DNA of 64,000 nucleotides from Mycoplasmopsis equigenitalium (GTDB lineage Bacteria > Bacillota_I > Bacilli_A > Mycoplasmatales > Metamycoplasmataceae): positions 1 through 64,000 of the forward strand of contig NZ_CP101808.1 of the NCBI RefSeq assembly GCF_024498255.1, in the 5' to 3' direction. Shown piece after piece: positions 10,536 to 22,520 of the stretch. Under the pieces are notes generated by a model. The model was given only the letters and a program-made list of their open reading frames with translations, ran no database searches and had not been told where the DNA came from. Numbering within the stretch: position 1 is the stretch's first letter; each line of letters starts with the position of its first letter. Both the position numbers and the translations under genes were made by a program.

Positions 10536-11513
10536 ATGAAAAAAATAGCAGTACTAACTTCTGGCGGCGACGCGCCAGGTATGAACAACGCCATCTATGG
10601 CATCGTGCAAGAAGCAAAGAAACACAAAATCGAAGTTTACTTTGTAAAAAATGGTTTTAAAGGGCTTGTTGAAGACGATATGTCAACAACATTACTTGAA
10701 AATATTCACAATTATGTTTCGCGTGGTGGGACATGTCTTTACACCGCAAGATACCCAGAATTCAAAGAAGCAAAGACTCGAGAAAAAGCAGTAAAACTAC
10801 TTAAAAAGAAAGGAATCGAGGCCGTTATCGTTATTGGTGGTGACGGTAGTTTCCAAGGGGCACAAAAACTTCATGAATTAGGGATTAAAACTATTGGTTT
10901 ACCAGGTACAATTGACAACGATATTGCATCAACAGCAGAATCGATTGGTTATGACACAGCACTAAACAATATTGTTGATGCAATCAACAAAATTCGTGAC
11001 ACATCAGAGTCGCACGACCGTTGTATTTTTGTCGAGGTAATGGGTAACCACAATGGCGCGCTTGCATTGTATTCGGGATTAGCAACCGCAGCAGAAATCA
11101 TCATTACTAATGAGTATACGCTTAACGCTGATGAGATTGCAGAAATTGTTAGAGGCGAATTTAAAAAACCAAATAAACACTCGGTTGTAATTGTTGTTTC
11201 AGAAAAGATCTATCCAGATTTAAATAAACTTGCTAAAGAAGTTGGTCAGAAGTCAGGCTGCAACGCTCGTAGTATGGTGCTTGGATATATACAACGTGGG
11301 GGTTCACCAACAGCACGTGATCGAATCAACGCCGCTCTTCTAGGTATTCAATCAGTTAATCTTTTAGTTCAAGGAAAAAGTGGAATCGTATTAGGTTATT
11401 CAGCACGCGAAATTGTTGAAACCCCAATATTAGAAGCATTAAAATTAGAAGGCTCAACAATTGAAGAAAGAACAGAAATCGCAAAGCATTTTAATAAATT
11501 AAGTAGAGCATAA
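10536..11513 (+). CDS. pfkA: ATP-dependent 6-phosphofructokinase
   Basis: PfkA phosphorylates fructose 6-phosphate, the committed step of glycolysis. The 325-residue protein has the ATP-binding SGGDAPGMNNAI at residues ~9-20. It also has IGGDGSFQGA, the catalytic GTIDND loop, and the substrate-binding VEVMGNHNGALA and GYIQRGGSPTARDR. No TGA codon is used. An AAAGGA SD precedes the ATG. Its presence suggests an active Embden-Meyerhof pathway, unlike arginine-dependent mycoplasmas lacking PFK. Confidence 0.97.
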   Translation: MKKIAVLTSGGDAPGMNNAIYGIVQEAKKHKIEVYFVKNGFKGLVEDDMSTTLLENIHNYVSRGGTCLYTARYPEFKEAKTREKAVKLLKKKGIEAVIVIGGDGSFQGAQKLHELGIKTIGLPGTIDNDIASTAESIGYDTALNNIVDAINKIRDTSESHDRCIFVEVMGNHNGALALYSGLATAAEIIITNEYTLNADEIAEIVRGEFKKPNKHSVVIVVSEKIYPDLNKLAKEVGQKSGCNARSMVLGYIQRGGSPTARDRINAALLGIQSVNLLVQGKSGIVLGYSAREIVETPILEALKLEGSTIEERTEIAKHFNKLSRA

Positions 11514-11538
11514 AAAAATTGCGCCTGGCGCAATTTTT
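11514..11538. terminator. Bidirectional terminator between pfkA and tpx
   Basis: The stem AAAATTGCGC/GCGCAATTTT with a CTG loop is flanked by A and T runs. It lies between two convergent genes. Confidence 0.85.
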
Positions 11539-12031
11539 ATTTAGCAAACTTTCTAAGCTTTTCTTTTATTTCAGCTAGTGGTAATGGTTTGTTTTGTTCA
11601 ACATTAATATGGAGGTAAACAACACGATTACGCGAGTTAATCAAAATGATTGATCTTGCTAAAAGATTTAATTCTTTAATTAATAATCCAGTTCTGTATC
11701 CAAAACCGTGGTGTAGATGGTCTGAAAACACTTTAATGTTTTTTACACTGTGTAAAGCACATCAATTTCCTAATGTAAATGGTAAATCGTTTGAAATAGC
11801 AACGATGCTAAGTTTTGGAAATTCTTCTGCTATTTCGCTTAATCATTTAACTTGAGAGTCACAAATGTTAGTTGAGATTGAAGGGAACGAAGATACAAGA
11901 GTATAGTGTTCTGATTTTAATTCTTCATCTTTAAGATTAAGATTTGTACCTGTAAAGAATAAGTGACCATTTTTTTTGATAGGATTTGCAAAAAGTGTGT
12001 ATTTCTTGTTATTAAAAATTACTTTTTTCAT
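11537..12031 (-). CDS. tpx: Thiol peroxidase Tpx
   Basis: Tpx is an atypical two-Cys peroxiredoxin that reduces peroxides through thioredoxin. The 164 residues match the family length. The peroxidatic cysteine is C57 in FPSISTNICDSQ. The resolving cysteine is C91 in NDLPFTLGNWC. I chose the ATG at 12031 because GAAAGGA lies just upstream; an in-frame ATG 45 bases earlier has no SD and would add residues not typical of Tpx. Confidence 0.93.
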
Positions 12032-12183
12032 TTTTTGGTCCTTTCTTAATTTTGAATAATTTGATAAAACTATCAATGTTATTATATGGGAAAAATAATT
12101 TTTTGCACTTTTTAGTTTTTTTTGGCGTTAAATATTGAATTACATCAAAAAATTAAAATCTTATATTTTTAAAAAAATATAAT

Positions 12184-12208
12184 AAAAACCCAGCCGAGCT
12201 GGGTTTTT
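12184..12208. terminator. Terminator downstream of eno
   Basis: An 11-bp perfect stem AAAAACCCAGC/GCTGGGTTTTT with a CGA loop lies 10 bases past the eno stop. Read on the minus strand it ends in a T run. The rest of the eno-tpx gap holds a TATAAT-like tpx promoter near 12085. Confidence 0.85.
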
Positions 12209-12217
12209 ATTTATTAA

Positions 12218-13615
<1,398 letters not shown>

Positions 13616-13622
13616 CTAATAT

Positions 13623-13725
13623 ATTATATATGAATGAATAATATGTTAATTTTATATATAGACGCCAAAAATGGCAACGCTTCCATATAGATATTATTAA
13701 TAAGTTAAAAGATTTACGATATAAT
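13623..13725. promoter_or_regulatory. Divergent promoter region of eno and metK
   Basis: A minus-strand TATAAT (13628-13623) serves eno. A plus-strand TATAAT (13720-13725) drives the metK leader. Between them the sequence is AT-rich with a short GCC/GGC hairpin near 13663; nothing else is evident. Confidence 0.55.
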
Positions 13726-13736
13726 AACATCAATAA

Positions 13737-13868
13737 ATACATCAAGAGTTGTGTAGCTTAGCGGCTTTGACACATGCCAACCTGTTAATTCAAGGTGGAT
13801 AGCAAGGGAATTGTTCCAACATGTATGCAAATACTTTTTGAACAATCTTTGCGAAGATTGTTTTTATT
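13737..13868 (+). promoter_or_regulatory. Candidate SAM-I (S-box) riboswitch with terminator upstream of metK
   Basis: The metK leader carries S-box hallmarks in order: ATCAAGAG (13741-13748), a P2-like hairpin with GGC..TTGA..GCC, CCAACC (13777-13782) and AAGGTG (13792-13797). P1 can form from ATACAT (13737-13742) and ATGTAT (13821-13826). ATTGTTC (13810-13816) in the aptamer's 3' side is complementary to GAACAAT (13840-13846) in the terminator's 5' arm, giving mutually exclusive folds. This fits transcription termination when SAM is bound. Spacing deviates from the classic SAM-I, so a variant of that clan is possible. Confidence 0.6.
13841..13868 (+). terminator. Attenuator hairpin in the metK leader
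   Basis: The stem AACAATCTT/AAGATTGTT with a TGCG loop is followed by TTTTTATTT, only 20 bases before metK. Its place inside the leader marks it as a regulated terminator. Confidence 0.85.
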
Positions 13869-13887
13869 TAACTTGAAGGAGGCGAAA

Positions 13888-15024
13888 ATGAATAAAAAAT
13901 TATTTACAAGTGAAGCGGTTGGCGCGGGTCACCCAGATAAAATTTGTGATCAGATTAGCGACCATATTTTAGATGCTGTTTTAAGCAAAGATAAAAATGC
14001 TAGAGTTGCGATTGAAACAATGGCATCAAACCATCTTATTATTATTGCGGGAGAATTAACAACAACAGGATATGTTGATGTTGTTAAAAAAGCATGAGAA
14101 ATGCTTTTTACCTTAGGTTATACAGAAAATGATTTTACAATTATTTCTAATGTTAATTCACAGAGTCCAGACATTGCGCTTGGAGTTGACAAAGAAAACG
14201 GTGAACTAGGTGCCGGAGATCAAGGAATTATGTTTGGATATGCTACAAACGAAACAAGAAAGTTTATGCCATTAGCGCATGCGATTGCAATTTCATTGGT
14301 TAAGGCAGCAGAGAAAATTAGAACTAGTGAAGATACTTGAATCAAGTCTGATATGAAGTCGCAAGTGACAATTGATTATAGTGGTACAGAACCAAAAATT
14401 GACACAATTTTAATGTCTATTCAACATGCGAAAAATCAGGATTACGAAAAGATGCGTCAGTTTGTAATCGATAGGATTGTTAATCCCACAGTTGAGAAAT
14501 ACGGGTTAAATTTAGATTATAAATTCTTTTTTAATCCAACAGGTGTTTTTGAAATTGGTGGTCCATTTGGTGATACCGGATTAACTGGACGTAAGATTAT
14601 TGTTGATACTTATGGTGGATATGCTCATCACGGCGGTGGCGCATTTAGCGGGAAAGATTATACAAAAGTTGATCGTTCGGCCGCATATATGTGTCGATAC
14701 ATTGCAAAAAATATTGTTGCAGCAAATTTAGCAGACGAGATCGAAATTCAAATATCTTATGGAATCGGAATTTCAAAACCAATTTCTGTTTCAATTGTTA
14801 AAAGTAAAAATGCAAAATATTCAGAAGACGAGTTAATTAAAATGATAAATAATGTTTTTGATTTAACACCTAAAGGCATTATTGAAACTTTAAATTTGAA
14901 AAATATCAAATATGCAAAAACAGCATGTTTTGGACACTTTGGTCGGAATAATCACAATTTTACATGGGAAAAAACCGACAAAATTAAAGATATTTTGGCA
15001 TATTTTAAGAGCGAAAAAGCATAA
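13888..15024 (+). CDS. metK: S-adenosylmethionine synthetase
   Basis: MetK makes SAM from methionine and ATP. The 378-residue protein has the N-terminal [19 protein letters not shown] (catalytic His 15), the [12 protein letters not shown] motif, and the P-loop-like [19 protein letters not shown]. The length is normal. TGA is read as Trp twice. The SD GAAGGAGG precedes the ATG. The upstream structured leader suggests feedback control by SAM. A terminator follows. Confidence 0.97.
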
Positions 15025-15054
15025 TTACCAACAAAAAGCCAATGATTTTTATTG

Positions 15055-15077
15055 AAAAAGCAATATTTTTGCTTTTT
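15055..15077 (+). terminator. metK terminator
   Basis: The stem AAAAAGCAA/TTGCTTTTT with loop TATTT is followed by T residues. Confidence 0.8.
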
Positions 15078-15134
15078 TATTATCTTTTTGTTTATTGCAT
15101 TTTAACACATATAATTTATATGAATAGAGGAAAT

Positions 15135-16679
15135 ATGAAACTAAAGAGATTAGCATTATTTGGATTATGTGCAGCATTAGCGCCAATTACACTTAGCGCT
15201 AGTGGATGTAATTTACTTTCAAACATCAGGTATATAAAGGAACCTGAAAAAGAGGTTGAAAAAATACCTAGTGAGGAACCGAACTACAGTTTTAAAAACA
15301 AAGTTATCGAGTATTATCAAGTAACTCCAGAAGAAAATGAGCAAGATAAAAAAATAACAACAGATCTTATTTCAAAAATAGTTGGCGATTTAGATGTAGA
15401 CTTGAGTTCGGTTGAAAAGAAATGAAACAATAAATCTAACCAATTTAAAGTTGCAAAAAAACTGAAAACTGTGCGTGATAAATTATTAGAAATTACCCCG
15501 CTTGTTTATGATAATATGGGACTACGAGAAGGTCGTTTTAGAGCAAATCTTATTCGCTATGAAAATTTTGTCAACAACTACCTAACATCTTATTTTATAA
15601 AACCTAAAAAAACTAATTATGTAATCAAATATTTCATTCAACAATTCAATAATGACAAAACACATTTTATAACTATGTGTGATATGAATGAAGAATATAT
15701 TAATAATCATTTAGATGAAATTCTAACGTATCTTGATGGTGTTGAAAGAGATCTAGCTCTTACTTTTGATAAGGAAGATGCCCTTATTATTGATGAAGAG
15801 TATTTATCAAATCTAAATTTTTTAACTCATATTTATTCAACGAATTACGCAGTAAGAAACAAGATAAAAGAATTTAGACAAAAACTTCTTTACACAGGTG
15901 TCGGTCATATTAATGATGTAATAGTTTCTAAAACAGACGCTAAAGATTTCCCTAATGTTATACAAGATATTATCTATGATTTTACTGGGGGCTCTAATTA
16001 TTTTAATGATATTACCTCGGTGAGTGTAATACATAAAAATCAAGGAGGCAAGTATTTATTATCAATTAACGGGCCACTTGATTATCGAACAAATACCCCA
16101 GAAGAACAAATAGCAGTTAATGAGTTAATTATTGCTGTTATTCCTAATATTATTAGTAAGAAAATGACTGACAGACAAAAGATAGAAGCAGTTCATAATT
16201 GAATTACTACAGCAACTGAATATGCAGAAAAAGATGAAATAAACAACAATGATTTGGAAGATGAGATAAGAAGCACATACCGGTTTGTCACCAAAGAAAA
16301 AGTTGTGTGTGAAGGCTATGCTCGAATGTTTTCAAAATTTATGCTTTTTCTTAATATTGATACGTGATATATAACTGGAAAAACATATTCTGAACGTTGA
16401 GATCGTTGATCAAACCACGCATGAAATATGGTAAAGATTGATGGAGAATATTTATTTGTTGATGTTACATGAGATGATCCATCACTCAATCCGACAATTG
16501 ATGTAGACTCTATTCATCACAAATCAATTACTGCGTATAGCCGTAAATATTTATTAAAAGATTGAGATACATTTTCTGAAAAAGGTACTGCTAGAAAAAT
16601 TGATGATTCATATTATTCATTTAAAAAGTATCGAGATTCAAAAGATAAACCATATATATCTTTACCAAACAAAGAATAA
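15135..16679 (+). CDS. Transglutaminase-like (papain-fold) lipoprotein
   Basis: This 514-residue lipoprotein has a signal peptide ending in the lipobox SASGC (Cys 25). The C-terminal third carries a transglutaminase-like core: KVVCEGYARMFSKFM with Cys 392, NHAWNMVKIDGEYLFVD with His 428, and VDVTWDDP with Asp 443. This is the Cys-His-Asp triad of the TGc fold. Such proteins act as cysteine peptidases, peptide N-glycanase relatives or cross-linking enzymes; which applies here is unknown. The middle region (residues ~60-350) is not recognised. The SD is AGAGGAAAT. A terminator follows. Confidence 0.82.
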
Positions 16680-16703
16680 AAAAACACCCGCATAGGTGTT
16701 TTT
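16680..16703. terminator. Bidirectional terminator at convergent lipoprotein genes
   Basis: The stem AAAAACACC/GGTGTTTTT with a CGCATA-type loop lies between the transglutaminase-like gene and the end of the leftward eight-gene operon. Confidence 0.85.
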
Positions 16704-16706
16704 TTA

Positions 16707-19607
16707 TTAAATTGCAAATCCAGTAATTTCCAATAAAATTTCTTGAGATTCATTGCCTTTTTTAACAATTATTGTAACTTTTTTTACTCCGTTTTTGTTG
16801 TAGTAATCTGATTTATATTCAACTAATTCATAAGTAACGTCAGTAACACCAACTTGTTCGTGTGCTTTTACTAATTCAGGTTTTTGGACATCAGCAATAA
16901 AGGCGTCTATACCACCATAAACAATTTGTTTTGGAGTAGAATCTTTGTGTTGAGTAACAAGGTTAGTAAAGTTCTTATTAATGTATTCAACTACCTTAGC
17001 AACGCCCTCTTTAGCTTCAATAATAGGCTTTACTTTCTCATCTAATTCTTTTGTAAATAATGTTTTGAAGTAAACATCTGTTAATTCGTTAACAAGTTTT
17101 AGAGCATCAGCGTATTTAGTTTTAAGAGTATTTACATCTGCATATTGATTTTTTGCGTATTTAACTGTTTCTTTTACTTGTTTCTCAGCCTTATCGATTT
17201 TTATAAGTTCTGGTTCATTCATTTTTTGTTCGATTACAGATAGTCTAGCTTTAAATGCGGCCTTTTCTGATTTAAAATCTTTCTCTGCTAAACTATTAAC
17301 TTGACCTAACGCTTTGGTGTGTAATGGTTTAAGAAGTGAAATCGTTGGATGTGCACTTTTTAGTGCCGCTTCAGCTTCGGCAACTGCTTTTTCCACATTT
17401 TCTAAAATAGCACCTTTAATTTTTGCTTTAACAGCTGCAAGATCAAATGGAGTTTTTTTGACATGGGTAATTCTGATTCATTCACTATCAGCAAGGGTAA
17501 TGAATTTTCTTGTATAAGCTCAAACAAAAGTTATATTAACATTTGCGTCGTCTTCAATTCCGTTTTCAACGATAATACCATCTTTATTGATGTAAGCATT
17601 AAACATTAAGTTATTATTACCATCAACAGGAAAGCTGTAAGTTTCTCATACGCCAGGTTCAATTTCTTCTTCAACTTCAACGAATTTACTGTAATTAAAG
17701 GCATTTAAAAATTTAGGGATTTGTGCACCTTGAAGGTCTTTAACCTTAACTCTTAATTTACCTTCGTTTAATTTTTTAACTTCATTATCAATTACTGTTT
17801 CAAATTCTTTTTGCGACATTACATTTTTAAGTTGCTCGATAGTTACAACGTAAGGTTTTGACTCAACTCCATACATTTCAACAACAAAAGAAATATCTAC
17901 AGCATGGTCAACAGATTCACTTTCTTCAACATATTTAATTACTAATTTAAATTTATTTTTATCGTAGGTTCAAGCTTTATTTTGTTCTTTGCTATCTGTA
18001 AATTTAATTAATTCTGGTTTGATTTCAAATACAGGAGGTTTATTGTTTATGCTTTCGTGATTACTAATTACTTGTTCAGCAGTTAGATCGTTGCCTAACC
18101 CTTCAATTGTTACGATTTTATTAAAGGCAAGTTCTGAGTCGGGGCTAAATACTTTATCGACTTCCTGTTGCACTTTATTAGTTAATTCATTTTTAGAAAG
18201 GAACTCACCCACATAAGCAATTTTAGAAATAAACATTTCTCCAAATAAATCTTTGTTTACTGCTAATTCACTACCTGTTTTAGATGATTCGACATCTCCA
18301 AATAATTCTACTTTAGTAGTAAATTCTACAACATCGTTAATTACAATTTCAGCGTATGATTTTTTAAATTTATCACGTCTTTTTCTTCAAGCAGCTTCTT
18401 TTCAAGGTTTGGCTGGTTTTTCTTCAATTTGTTCGTAATTAGTGATTGTGTTTTTAACTAATAAAACAGTTTTTTCATTAAGAGGCAAGACGTTTTCTGG
18501 TTTAATGTTATATCAAGTTGTAAATTCATCAGTATTTTGTGTTGCCAATAAATTTGTCATAAAGTCAGCTTCAAATGTTGAGAGATTGTATTTTAATATG
18601 AAGTGAGCGTATAAATAGAATTCAAATTTGTCTTTTTCTTCAATACTGTTTTTATCGATTTTCAATAAAATTTCTTGAATTTCACTGACTTTTATTTCAT
18701 CTATGTTATCTGGATCAGCAAGAATTTCATTGTATTTTTGAAATGCTTGTGCAAGGTTTGGGTCGGTTGCTAACTGTCCGCTATTTTTATATTTTTCAAA
18801 TATCGCTTGTTCAATTTCGGTGATTATATTAAATGTAGTAAAGTAAAAATTTTTTAATGATTCTTTTAACACTTGTGTTGGTGTTTTGACCAAAATGTCA
18901 TCATCACTTAAGTTATTAATATTGTTTATAACTGAGACAACAAGTTCTCTGTTATCTTCTTCAATTTCATTAAAAATTTTTTTAATTGCTTGTTTTTTAA
19001 CAAGTTGTTTGAAACGATCTTTTAAAGATATAGATTTGCTTTTTAAGTTTGGAATAAAGACATTTTTAATCTGGCTTTTTTCAGTAGTATTTTTTAATTC
19101 CTTTAGTAAGTCAAAGGTTGCTGTATATTGACCTACAGTGTCATTAAAGTTAGCGATTTTTCCAACAATTTCACCTATTACTTCTGCAGGAAAACCTGTT
19201 TCTAATTTGCTACTAAAATTAATGATTTGCGCTTTATCTTCGTCTTTGTCATACGTGATAGGGTCTAATAATTTCTCGTCTAATTTTTCAATTGCGGTTT
19301 CAATTTTTGTTTTTAGCTTTTGTGCTACTGCGGCAAGTTTAGTTTTGAAAGTTGCTTTAAATTCATCATTCAAATCAGAACTTTGAACTTTTTGAAGCTC
19401 TTCAAATGTTGTTTTGTAGTTGTAATTTAAATCAAGTTCATCCGCCTTACTTTCAAATTCGGCGAGTTTACTTTCAAATTCATTTTTCTTGTCATTTGGG
19501 ATGTTGTCTGGTTGCTCATTGCTGCAAGCAATTGTAAAGCCAACTGCTGTAGTTAGTGATAAACCGCCAAACAACGATAAAAGTTTTAATTTATTTTTTC
19601 TTGTCAT
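16707..19607 (-). CDS. Large lipoprotein of unknown function, last gene of the app operon
   Basis: The 966-residue protein has a lipoprotein signal (basic start MTRKNKLKLL, hydrophobic core, lipobox FTIACSN). Two regions (about residues 35-350 and 735-870) are rich in Lys/Glu and Ala and predict long helices or coiled coils. The rest looks like beta-rich repeats. No enzyme motif is seen. It starts 27 bases after the stop of the preceding lipoprotein, behind an AAAGGA SD, so it is probably cotranscribed with the upstream importer. It could be an adhesin or a binding protein. TGA is read as Trp several times. Confidence 0.75.
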
Positions 19608-19634
19608 ATGCGAATTATATCCTTTCTACTTATT

Positions 19635-22520
19635 TTATTTCTTTTTAAATGGGTATTGACTTGAAACGTATGACTTGTATATTTCAACAATGTCTTGAAT
19701 TGAACTGTTAGTATAAGCAGGATTGTTTCTTGGGTATACTTTTTCAACAGTTTGTTTGGTTTTTGCATCGGTATATGTAAAGGTAATGCTTGTTCATTTT
19801 TTCTTATCAATTACTGAAGCGTCTTGTAGTTTGCCATTGACGATAAAATCTTCATGGTTGTATTGAACTTTGTATTGAATATCGTATTTATCTCAGACTT
19901 CCTGATTCATATTATCGAATTTATATCCAGGCAATTGGAAGTGGAAGTAATCAAAATACAAGTGTCATAAGTTGAAGCTATCATAATCATGTTGCATATC
20001 ATTACGTTTGATAAAGTAGACAAATTTAGCTTTTGCTTCTTTTGATGTGCCACTTGCGTCAAAACTTTGTAACTCAAGCTTTTGTAATCCAGGAATTTTA
20101 GTATCTAAATCAGCTACTTCGCTTCAAATTACAAAACAGTTTTGTCAGTTGATGTTTCAATATTTATCAACATCTGCTTTTGATTTTAGTTGAATAAATT
20201 CTTTTTCACCAACTATTTTTGTAAAGAACTCAAAAGCACGTTGGTATGTGTAATGTTTATCTTTGAAGTAAAGTTCTTCAGTAGTGTTTTGTGTCTTAAT
20301 TTCTTTGATGACTTTATCGATAAATGCTTTAGCCTTATCATAACGTTTTTTAAAGTTTTCTCTAGTTAGAAGAGTTTCGGGTGTTTTATCCTTTACTTCG
20401 CGTCATTCATAAGGTTGAGCTGGGTTGTTTGCGAATTCTCAATCCTTCAAGTAAATATTTTCTTCTTTTACACTGTTATCTTCTTGTACGATTCGCATTT
20501 TATCAGCGTAAATTGTGCTGTATGTTTGAATATCAATATTTTCTAAAATCTCTATACCAAAGTTGTAGAAGCCTAAAATTCCATTGTGAGTTCCGTTTAG
20601 TCCTGAGTTGATTACAGTAAATGAAGTTGGATCGGTAATTTCGTTTGCCATTTCTGGTGTAATTCCATTAGCAGCAAAACGAGGATCGCTCTCAATTCTA
20701 ATATTTTCAGTTGATCAAATATTAAATTCTTTTAATAATTTCTTATCTGGACCATATTCATATTTGTGTCTTACGCCTCAGTATTTAACTTCAGGGTCGT
20801 CAATTTCGCGTTCAGAACCATCGGGTTTTAGGTTGAGATCGCTAACATATGACGATGTTGCAATAATTTGATTATCGACGTTGTAATCGTATTTTACTTT
20901 TAATCAGTTTCTAACTTGTTCGCCACCAATTCCTCGAATTGAAACATTAAATTGTTTTTTCAAGTCGATTAAACCAGTGGTTTTGTTGTAGATATATTCT
21001 TTACTTGTGTCGTAAATATATCTAATTTTAGTACCGAATTTTCTACCATCTACTTCAACAACAAGATCGTCAAGACGCTCACCATTTTGCATGAAAAAAC
21101 GTGCGTATAAAAATGGAAGTTCGTGTTCAAATCTGAGTTTATGCGTAGTGGGGTCATATTCTAATTTAAGTGCTTTGTTTTGTCACACGATAGCGTCTTC
21201 AATATCATAACCATGGTTTGCTTCGCTAGCGTAACTATATAAAGCAATTGAAGTTGGTTGGTTAAATTCATTAAAGGTGGTTCACATTGTTAGTTCTGGA
21301 TAACTAACATATTCAACCACACCATTATTTAGTTGTGCCTTAATTCCCATTCCTCATGCTTTTGCTTCAAGGTCGGATTTACCAACATTTCCACTAGTTG
21401 TTGTGGTTCCTGGGAAACGCGCTCAATAAGTTGGTTTAGAGTTGATGTTTCCGTTTTTATCACGAACAATTCTTGTGGTACGATCTCATTTTGTAACTTG
21501 GTCAAGTGTTTTGTTTGCATTATCACTATGCAAGAAGAATGTTGTTCTTGTAAGATTTAATTTTTCTTCTTCAGATTTATTAAATTTATCATCATATGAA
21601 ACTACTTTCATTCTTTCACGGTAAATTCTAACAACACCTGTTTGAGTATCTTTGTCATCTCAATAAGTTGCTTGTAAAGGAGACTTGCCAATATTACTTT
21701 CGGCAGGGTTTTCAGGGTTTGAAATTGCTTTGAATTTTCCAAGTAAGAAGCTTTCTTTCATTATTTTGGTTTTGCTTGCGTCAAAATTAATATAACCCCC
21801 TCCCCCAAAGTAACGAACCTCAGCAACACCAGTTCAAATCATAGCAGCCTCAATATCTTTATTAATATTATCTTTTGCTAGATAATACGCGCTTGAAGTT
21901 TCTCAACCATGTTCGTTAAAGGTTCGTTTTAGAGCTTCGCCTTTTCATTTGGTTGTAAGTAGGTTTAATTCTTTATTTTCATCATCTACTTCATAATTTG
22001 CATAAAGGGCAACATTATCTTCAGTAGGGTTGTTTTTTGAGTTGTATAAAAAACGAGAAAATGAATAAATTTTGTTGTTTTTGTATTGAAAATTTGAAAA
22101 AACTGTAAGTTGATTATCCATCAAACTTTCAATTTTTTCAATCTTTCCATTGTTGATTACAACATTAAATAATGCCTCTTCATTTTCGGCTATGTTATAA
22201 ACTTTTACATCAGTTAAATTTGGGTTTTTTGCAAGAAGGCCTTCAGTTCCCCCTAACACTTTTGATAAAAATATTCTTTTACCGGTGTTATCTTCGTATT
22301 TTAGAATTCCTGAGTTACCATTAATTGTCTCAGTAATTATATTAACTTTGGCTCCTAATCTTTCAACTAGATCTTTACTTAATGTATTGTCATCTTTAAC
22401 AATTGGCCTATCAATGATTTCGTACTTACTTTGGGGTTGGACTGATTGGCAAGAAACAACGCTAGCAACACTAGCTAGTGCAATTGGTAATGTGAGATAT
22501 TTCGCTTTAAATTTCTTCAT
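19635..22520 (-). CDS. Large lipoprotein overlapping appF
   Basis: The 961-residue lipoprotein has signal MKKFKAKYLTLPIALASVAS and lipobox VVSCQ. The ATG at 22520 overlaps the end of appF by 14 bases and follows an AAGAAGG SD; an in-frame ATG eight codons upstream is less likely. The sequence is rich in aromatic residues and alternating short beta motifs (such as YWARFPGTTTTSGN and KYWGVRHKYEYG). This suggests a beta-rich surface protein, possibly carbohydrate- or peptide-binding. I recognise no known family. A G5-A-G5 coding tract encodes five glycines near residue 240. Confidence 0.75.

Noticed and set aside
12032-12076. Earlier ATG for tpx at 12076
   Set aside because: No SD there, while ATG 12031 has one and gives the normal family length.
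13754-13826. tRNA-like stretch (TAGCTTAGCGGCTTTGA...) before metK
   Set aside because: It lacks a proper acceptor stem, anticodon loop and T-loop GTTCRA sequence; the S-box elements explain it better.
13737-13868. T-box leader for metK
   Set aside because: No specifier hairpin and no AGGGTGGNACCGCG box; AAGGTGGATAGC only vaguely resembles it.
13795-13887. Upstream extension of metK reading frame (start at 13795)
   Set aside because: It would run through the riboswitch and terminator, and the good SD sits before ATG 13888.
19604-19810. Small minus-strand frame at the end of the 961-residue lipoprotein
   Set aside because: Out of frame with the lipoprotein, which continues to the stop at 19635-19637 when TGA is read as Trp.
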